This document shows positions 6,644 to 10,781 of a DNA stretch of 10,781 bases, piece after piece; within the stretch, counting starts at the first letter, position 1; every line of letters starts with the position of its first letter. The notes beneath the pieces were generated by a model. That model made no database searches, was not told the DNA's origin, and worked only from the letters and a program-made list of their open reading frames with translations. Made by a program: the position numbers and the translations under genes. Source of the stretch: Acidimicrobiia bacterium (GTDB lineage: Bacteria > Actinomycetota > Acidimicrobiia > Acidimicrobiales > Bin134). Location of the stretch: contig VYDF01000296.1 in assembly GCA_009843565.1 (NCBI GenBank), positions 1 to 10,781 on the forward strand, read 5' to 3'.

Positions 6644-6664
6644 CTATCCACAAGCTGTGGACAA
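6644..6664. promoter_or_regulatory. Pair of inverted DnaA boxes
   Basis: CTATCCACA (6644-6652, 8/9 to TTATCCACA) on the plus strand and TTGTCCACA (6656-6664, a perfect match to the actinobacterial TTGTCCACA form) on the minus strand, three bases apart. The genes beside it belong to a cluster that lies close to oriC in Mycobacterium and Streptomyces, which makes DnaA binding plausible. Confidence 0.42.
6647..6661. terminator. Hairpin between convergent genes, possible bidirectional terminator
   Basis: TCCACA and TGTGGA pair around an AGC loop, ten bases after the small plus-strand gene. A second hairpin, AGCCA/TGGCT with the same AGC loop, lies at 6701-6713 over the crgA stop codon. Neither has a T-run. 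The first hairpin is the same DNA as the inverted DnaA boxes, so only one of the two readings need be right. Confidence 0.3.
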
Positions 6665-6711
6665 ACCTGGGAACAAACTACAAAGCCGTAACTAGGCAAG
6701 AGCCAAGCTGG

Positions 6712-6987
6712 CTAATGCCACTGTGTGGCCACCAACATGCCCGCCAGCAGCAGGCCAAGCCCCCCCAGCAGGTACCAGTTGCTGGTGTCGCCCGGCAGTA
6801 GGGCAACGTAGTTGAGCACAATCATGATTGCCCCCAGCACCAGCAGGGCGATCATCAACACCGGCACCCAGATCGGGCTGATCTTCTCGGCAGAAACCGG
6901 CACCCGGGGTGCCGCCTCGTTCTCGGGTCGGGTGCCCCTCGGCGTAACCCGCCCGCCCTGCACTCTGCGCTTGGTCGGTTTGGCCAT
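6712..6987 (-). CDS. crgA: CrgA-family cell division protein
   Basis: Small two-helix membrane protein of the actinobacterial divisome; in Mycobacterium CrgA binds FtsZ, FtsQ, FtsI and helps recruit them to the septum, and in Streptomyces it inhibits FtsZ ring formation. The 91 residues fit the family length. A basic, Pro/Gly-rich cytoplasmic tail (1-37) is followed by helix 1 (about 38-60), a short polar loop (PGDTSNW) and helix 2 (71-87), ending in QWH, matching the RWH end of the mycobacterial protein. The ORF is open to 7071, but the ATG at 6987 (MAKPTKRR) gives the normal start and lies six bases after TATCCT. The stop is TAG. It diverges from pabA, as crgA and trpG do in mycobacteria, apart from one gene between them there. 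Confidence 0.9.
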   Translation of the reverse strand: MAKPTKRRVQGGRVTPRGTRPENEAAPRVPVSAEKISPIWVPVLMIALLVLGAIMIVLNYVALLPGDTSNWYLLGGLGLLLAGMLVATQWH

Positions 6988-6993
6988 GGGCAC

Positions 6994-6999
6994 AGGATA
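6994..6999 (-). promoter_or_regulatory. Candidate -10 hexamer for leaderless crgA mRNA
   Basis: Minus strand TATCCT (4/6 to TATAAT, with the key TA and final T) is followed by six bases and the crgA ATG. The -35 region is weak. Confidence 0.42.
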
Positions 7000-7028
7000 C
7001 GCGCTTCGAACCCCCGGCAGCCCCCCAG

Positions 7029-7034
7029 TAACGT
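7029..7034 (+). promoter_or_regulatory. Candidate -10 hexamer for pabA
   Basis: TAACGT lies eight bases before the GTG at 7043, two more than in the other leaderless candidates. TTCGAA at 7005-7010 could be a poor -35 element with an 18-base spacer. No Shine-Dalgarno precedes the GTG. Confidence 0.28.
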
Positions 7035-7042
7035 TGACCTCG

Positions 7043-7624
7043 GTGACTCCCCGCATTCTGGTAATCGACAACTACGACTCCTTCGTCTACAACTTGGTCC
7101 AATACCTGGGCGAGCTGGGAGCAGAGCCCCTGGTCTATCGCCACGATGCCATCACCCTCGAACAAGCCCTCGACATCGAACCCGATGGCGTTCTTATCAG
7201 CCCCGGACCGGGACAGCCTTGCGATGCCGGGCTGAGCAACGCCCTCGTCCAGCAGTTCACCGGCGTGCGACCCCTGCTCGGCGTGTGCCTCGGATTGCAG
7301 TGCCTGGGAGAGGCCTTCGGCGGCCGAGTGGTTCGAGCTCCTCAGGTCATGCACGGCAAGACGTCGATTATCCACCACACCGGCGAAGGTGTTTTCGCGG
7401 GACTCCCCAACCCCATCGAGGCCACCCGATACCACTCGCTCATCGTGGAGCGATCTTCAGTGCCCGCCATCCTCACCATTACCGCGGAAACCGATGACGG
7501 CCTCGTGATGGGGCTGCGCCACCGCGACCACCCGGTGGAAGGGGTGCAATTTCATCCCGAGTCAATCTTGACCTCATCCGGCCATGACATGTTGAAGAAC
7601 TTCCTGGCCCAGGTCTCCCTATAA
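7043..7624 (+). CDS. pabA: Glutamine amidotransferase, anthranilate/aminodeoxychorismate synthase component II
   Basis: Class I glutaminase subunit that releases ammonia from glutamine for the chorismate-using partner, TrpE (tryptophan) or PabB (folate). From the GTG at 7043 it has 193 residues, the normal length, and begins TPRILVIDNYDSFVYNL, the typical start. The ORF continues upstream to 6812 but that part overlaps crgA on the other strand. The oxyanion motif SPGPG is at 53-57, the catalytic Cys82 in GVCLGLQ at 80-86, and the His171-Glu173 pair in FHPES. Residue 85 is Leu where PabA/TrpG proteins nearly always have His. The RYHSL motif is at 129-133. No trpE or pabB lies nearby, so the pathway is open; in mycobacteria the gene at this place is called trpG but probably serves both. 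The stop is TAA, 21 bases from the pknB stop. Confidence 0.92.
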   Translation: MTPRILVIDNYDSFVYNLVQYLGELGAEPLVYRHDAITLEQALDIEPDGVLISPGPGQPCDAGLSNALVQQFTGVRPLLGVCLGLQCLGEAFGGRVVRAPQVMHGKTSIIHHTGEGVFAGLPNPIEATRYHSLIVERSSVPAILTITAETDDGLVMGLRHRDHPVEGVQFHPESILTSSGHDMLKNFLAQVSL

Positions 7625-7645
7625 CAGCCACCCTGTTTGCCGCGT

Positions 7646-9958
7646 CTAGCGAACGCTACATCCGTCGTCTACACCCGGCGTGTCACCATCGAGGCCTTCC
7701 ACCCAATTGGCCGCATTAGCCGCCACCGCAGGCATCGGGTACGGATTCTCCAGATTCCACTCCACTACCAGGCCAGGGACGTCGGCGTACGCCGTCGCCA
7801 AATCGATGCACTCAGCGGCAAATCTGCTCGACAGGGCATTCCATCTTGGAATACTGCCCAAGGCGTCGGGCTCGCGGCCCGCGGCAACAGCTCGTGCCGT
7901 AATCGCCGCGGCCTCGTTCCTTGCCTCAATCCTGCGGGGGCTGAACTCATCGATGATCTCTGTGGGTGTTGGCCCCGGTCCGCCCGCGGTCGGCTGTCCC
8001 AGGCACACGGTCACCTCCGTCCCCAGCGGATGCTCCTCCTCAGCGGGCGGTACTTGGCCCATGATCCGACCCACGAGTTCTTCGGCATCGTTCGGAAAAT
8101 CGCACTCGGCGATGGGTTCGGCCAACACGAGTTCTAATTCGGCCAGTAGCTCACCAGCCGTTTCCGGGGTCAGTCCGACCAGGCTGGGAATCACCACGTT
8201 CTCAGAACCCAAAGAAACCAGAATCACGATCTGGGAGTCCGGCAACAACAGAGCCGGCGGCGAGGGATCAGTTCCGATCACCAAATCCTTGTCTACGTCG
8301 TCAGAGGGTTGCTCCAGTATCTCCTCGCTCACCTGCAAGCCCGCTTGCACCAAAACCTGTGTCGCCCGCAACAACGTCATCCCCGCCACATCTGGCACTT
8401 CTACCGCCTGAACCCCCTCTGCCACATAGAGCATCACAGAACTGCCTGGAGCAACCTCGCTCCCAGCGGCGGGATCTTGGCGCAGCACTTGTCCCGCTGG
8501 CGCTGTGGAACCCTCGACCTCCTGCAATTCGGGAGCAAAGCCTCGGTCCTGCAAGAGACGGGCGGCGTCGCTGGCACTCTGACCCACCACCCCGGGAACA
8601 ATCACCGGTACCGCCCCCGAACTAACGGTGATCTCTATTTCCTCCCCTTGCTCGACTTCAGCCTGAGCTTCGGGCGATTGGGAGATCACCTCATTGCTGG
8701 CCACCGTTTCGCTGGCTTCGAACACTTGGCTGACCACAAAGCCGGCGGCACGAAGCTCGCGTATTGCCGACTGGCTGGACAATCCCACCACATTGGGCAC
8801 AGAGACCATGGGAACAGGGGTGCTGGTTATGGCGGGCGGAGCGGCGTCTTCACCGTTATCGAGCACATTTGAGAGCACAAAGAACACCAGCACTGCAACC
8901 GCGATGAATATGACCGTGGCCGCCGTATACAGCCCTGCCCGCGAGGAGGGTTCCAAAACAGCCACTGGCGGCGGCGGTGCCGGAGGCGGCTGCGCAGGCC
9001 CGCTGGGCGACGGTGGGGGCGCAGCCTGCTGGGGTTGGAAGGGTTCTTCTGGCGTCTTTTCGGGCGGGGACGGCGTTGGCGGTTGAACCTCTGCTGGTTT
9101 GCGCGCCGCCGACAGTTGATGGCGCCCCTCGCGGTAACGCTGCAAGTCACGCGTGAGGTCCTTGGCCGTCGGGTATCGCTCGGCCGGGTTCTTGGCCAGC
9201 AGCTTCATGGCGATGGCTTCCAGCGACTCCGGCAGCACCACCCCCAACGACGACGGGGAAGGCACGGCCTGCTGCACGTGCTTATAGGCGACAGCCACAG
9301 AAGTGTCGCCAGTGAACGGAGGACGTCCGCAGAGCATCTCGTACAGCACAATTCCCAACGAATACAGGTCACTGCGATGGTCTAGAGGCCTCCCTTGAGC
9401 CTGCTCCGGCGAGAAGTAGGTCGCCGTGCCCATCACCGCACCGGTCTGGGTGAGATTCGACTCCGCTCCACCAAACGCCACTATGGCAATGCCGAAGTCG
9501 GTCACCTTCACCTGGCCGTCAGGCGAGAGCAGGACATTGCCGGGTTTGACGTCCCGGTGGATTACCCCGTTGCTGTGGGCGAAGCCCAGCGCCTCAGCCA
9601 TATCCATGGCGATTCCAGCAGCCCGTTCCGGGGCCAAGGGGCCTCCCGAGCGCAGCAATTCAGCCAGGCTGTTCCCCTCGATGTACTCCATGACGATGTA
9701 GTAGGTGCCTTCGGCCGAACCCCAGTCGTAGACCGCCACGATGTTGGGATGATTGAGGTTGGCCGCCGCCGTGGCCTCCCGCCTGAACCGCTCCACAAAG
9801 CTCGGATCGGTGGCAAATTCTGGAAACAGGCGCTTGATGGCCACCGGACGGGATAGCAGGGTGTCCTGGCCCAAAAAGACATCGGTCATGCCGCCGCGGG
9901 CAATCTGATTCCGCAGTTGGTAGCGGCTGCCCAAGAGCTCCGGACCGTTGTCTGACAT
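7646..9958 (-). CDS. pknB: PASTA-domain Ser/Thr protein kinase PknB
   Basis: Transmembrane eukaryotic-type kinase that couples cell-wall precursor sensing to control of growth and division. Of 770 residues, 12-275 are the kinase domain: glycine loop IARGGMTDV at 19-27 (Ala20 replaces the first Gly), Lys42 in VAIK, HRD at 134-136 with Asn141, DFG at 154-156. The activation loop NLTQTGAVMGTA has Thr170 and Thr172 where M. tuberculosis PknB is autophosphorylated. A Pro/Gln-rich juxtamembrane linker (288-335) leads to one membrane helix (343-365). Four PASTA repeats follow, about 383-448, 449-515, 516-584 and 585-654. Residues 655-770 are an extra tail beyond the repeats, with C717 and C767; the fourth PASTA has C619 and C652. 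Starts at ATG 9958, 33 bases after the pstP stop, so the two are likely one operon. No Shine-Dalgarno is obvious. Stop is TAG. Confidence 0.95.
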   Translation of the reverse strand: MSDNGPELLGSRYQLRNQIARGGMTDVFLGQDTLLSRPVAIKRLFPEFATDPSFVERFRREATAAANLNHPNIVAVYDWGSAEGTYYIVMEYIEGNSLAELLRSGGPLAPERAAGIAMDMAEALGFAHSNGVIHRDVKPGNVLLSPDGQVKVTDFGIAIVAFGGAESNLTQTGAVMGTATYFSPEQAQGRPLDHRSDLYSLGIVLYEMLCGRPPFTGDTSVAVAYKHVQQAVPSPSSLGVVLPESLEAIAMKLLAKNPAERYPTAKDLTRDLQRYREGRHQLSAARKPAEVQPPTPSPPEKTPEEPFQPQQAAPPPSPSGPAQPPPAPPPPVAVLEPSSRAGLYTAATVIFIAVAVLVFFVLSNVLDNGEDAAPPAITSTPVPMVSVPNVVGLSSQSAIRELRAAGFVVSQVFEASETVASNEVISQSPEAQAEVEQGEEIEITVSSGAVPVIVPGVVGQSASDAARLLQDRGFAPELQEVEGSTAPAGQVLRQDPAAGSEVAPGSSVMLYVAEGVQAVEVPDVAGMTLLRATQVLVQAGLQVSEEILEQPSDDVDKDLVIGTDPSPPALLLPDSQIVILVSLGSENVVIPSLVGLTPETAGELLAELELVLAEPIAECDFPNDAEELVGRIMGQVPPAEEEHPLGTEVTVCLGQPTAGGPGPTPTEIIDEFSPRRIEARNEAAAITARAVAAGREPDALGSIPRWNALSSRFAAECIDLATAYADVPGLVVEWNLENPYPMPAVAANAANWVEGLDGDTPGVDDGCSVR

Positions 9959-9991
9959 GGCGCAACCAGCGTACTTGTTGATTTGCCCGAT

Positions 9992-10720
9992 TTATGGGAG
10001 GGCTACATCCACCACATCCACCACCACCACCGTGATGTTGTCGCTTCCGCCCCGACGCAAAGCCAGGTCCACCAGCGCACTCGCCACTTCGTCCGGCTTC
10101 TCGAATTGAAGCAAAACTGCGTGTATATCCCGATCAGCCGCTTCATGGGTCAGGCCGTCGGAACACAGCAGATAGCGGTGTCCGCTCACCGCGTCCAACG
10201 TCCAATCGTCAATTGCCACCTTCGACTCAATGCCCAGAGCTCTGCTGAGGTGGTTCCGGGCTTCATGGATTTCCGCCTCTTCCGGTGTGATCATCCCTGC
10301 TTTCAGCATTTCTTGCACCACGGTGTGGTCTTCTGTCAATTGGTGAAGTCCGCTCTCGTCACAACGGTAGACCCGGGAGTCGCCGACGTTTACCACCGCC
10401 AGCGTCTCGCTGTCGTCGTGCTCAACCACGGCTAGCGCGCACAAGGTGGTCCCCATGCCGGCCAATTCAGGGTCCGATTTTGACTTTGCCAAGATCTCTT
10501 CGTTGGCTCGATCTACTGCATCCAACAATTCCTCCACCGTGGGAGCAGGCGGCGGCGAGTGGCGTCGCCGAAGCGTACGACGGCGAGTGACAGTGCGGGC
10601 TTCGACCGCAGCTTGCACCTCATCAGCCAACGTCTTCACGGCCAGGGCTGACGCCACTTCTCCCCCCCGATGACCGCCCAACCCGTCGGCAACCGCAAAG
10701 AGGTTGTTGGCGGCCAACAT
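9992..10720 (-). CDS. pstP: PP2C-family Ser/Thr phosphatase PstP, N-terminal motif cut by a TAG
   Basis: Metal-dependent phosphatase that reverses phosphorylation by PknB-type kinases. From ATG 10720 there are 242 residues, with the PP2C metal-site acids Asp12 (ADGLGGH), Asp114 (VGDSR), Asp188 (CSDGL) and Asp227 (GSDN) all in place. A basic, Pro-containing insert (43-62, with RRR and RRRH) separates the first two helices. The family begins about 25-30 residues earlier with a T/SDxGxxRxxNEDS motif. Here that motif is present in the same frame upstream, but its acidic position is a TAG stop at 10727-10729. The protein made from ATG 10720 would lack the conserved Arg and the Glu-Asp of that motif. 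TAGGA just before the ATG could serve as a weak ribosome site for restart. The gene could be intact with a sequence error, a recent null, or read through. No C-terminal membrane helix is present, unlike M. tuberculosis PstP. Confidence 0.85.
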   Translation of the reverse strand: MLAANNLFAVADGLGGHRGGEVASALAVKTLADEVQAAVEARTVTRRRTLRRRHSPPPAPTVEELLDAVDRANEEILAKSKSDPELAGMGTTLCALAVVEHDDSETLAVVNVGDSRVYRCDESGLHQLTEDHTVVQEMLKAGMITPEEAEIHEARNHLSRALGIESKVAIDDWTLDAVSGHRYLLCSDGLTHEAADRDIHAVLLQFEKPDEVASALVDLALRRGGSDNITVVVVDVVDVALP

Positions 10721-10781
10721 CGAATCCTAGTTTTTTTCTCGACGTCGGCCTCGGTCGGTTGCTTGCCCCACTTCTAGCCGG
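10721..10781 (-). other. In-frame upstream part of pstP, before the TAG, runs off the window
   Basis: In the pstP frame this DNA encodes RLEVGQATDRGRRREKN, then TAG, then DS directly before Met1 of the downstream ORF. It aligns without any gap to the start of M. tuberculosis PstP (SDRGLVRANNEDS, from memory), with TAG at the Glu. The frame is open to the window edge, so the true start lies at or just beyond base 10781. Confidence 0.7.

Noticed and set aside
7368..7376. Third DnaA-like box (TTATCCACC) inside pabA
   Set aside because: One mismatch at the last base, isolated and within coding sequence; one such match in this length is not informative.
7647..7658. TAGCG-AA-CGCTA palindrome at the pknB stop as a terminator
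   Set aside because: The stem is four or five pairs with a very short loop and no T-run; too weak to list.
7680..8411. Long plus-strand open frame opposite the end of pknB
   Set aside because: Low-complexity Ser/Ala/Pro translation without motifs, opposite clear PASTA repeats; a shadow frame.
9983..10435. Plus-strand frame beginning with a His-rich stretch near 10010-10040
   Set aside because: The histidines are the complement of Val-Val-Asp codons at the C-terminus of PstP, so this is an antisense artefact.
10727..10729. Recoding of TAG to a sense codon throughout the genome
   Set aside because: crgA, pknB and the acyl-CoA dehydrogenase end in TAG at the expected protein ends, so TAG is a working stop here. 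Local readthrough remains possible.
10731..10737. Frameshift in the seven-base A/T run as the cause of the broken pstP start
   Set aside because: The motif before the run (TDRG...R) and the part after it (DS...ADGLGGH) are in the same frame with correct spacing, so the lesion is a substitution and not an insertion or deletion in the run.

Overview
The window looks like part of a chromosome from a high-GC actinobacterium. The best clue is the right half. There a CrgA-type division protein, a class I glutamine amidotransferase (PabA/TrpG), a PASTA-domain Ser/Thr kinase (PknB) and a PP2C phosphatase (PstP) are grouped as in the origin-proximal crgA-trpG-pknB-pstP region known from Mycobacterium and relatives. 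GTG starts, a GC-rich third position and small actinobacterial-type hypothetical proteins agree. The Acidimicrobiia are my best guess for the class, from the general feel of several proteins; I could not test this.

Layout, left to right: an acyl-CoA dehydrogenase cut by the window start (+); a converging conserved hypothetical protein (-); a secreted coiled-coil M23 murein hydrolase (+); a zinc-type medium-chain dehydrogenase (+), whose stop abuts that of a Ldh2-family dehydrogenase (-); Ldh2 follows a DoxX-family membrane protein (-) in a two-gene operon; a divergent small membrane-anchored protein with a Cys-rich tail (+); crgA (-), divergent from pabA (+); then pknB (-), preceded by pstP (-), which runs off the right edge. 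No stretch over 300 bases lacks a gene. No RNA gene, CRISPR array, insertion sequence or prophage gene is visible.

How the genes fit together: the M23 hydrolase, CrgA, PknB and PstP all concern envelope growth and division. PknB would sense muropeptide or lipid II through its four PASTA repeats and PstP would reverse its phosphorylation. The left and middle genes are ordinary catabolism and redox enzymes with no clear shared pathway.

The points most worth checking are: (1) an in-frame TAG in pstP exactly at the acidic residue of the conserved Asn-Glu-Asp motif, with matching reading frame on both sides; (2) a run of genes whose start codon sits exactly six bases after a TAnnnT hexamer, suggesting leaderless mRNAs; (3) a pair of inverted DnaA boxes between two convergent genes next to crgA; (4) a 116-residue cysteine-containing extension after the PASTA repeats of PknB. 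I do not see a clearly new multi-gene system here; the interest lies in these local oddities.
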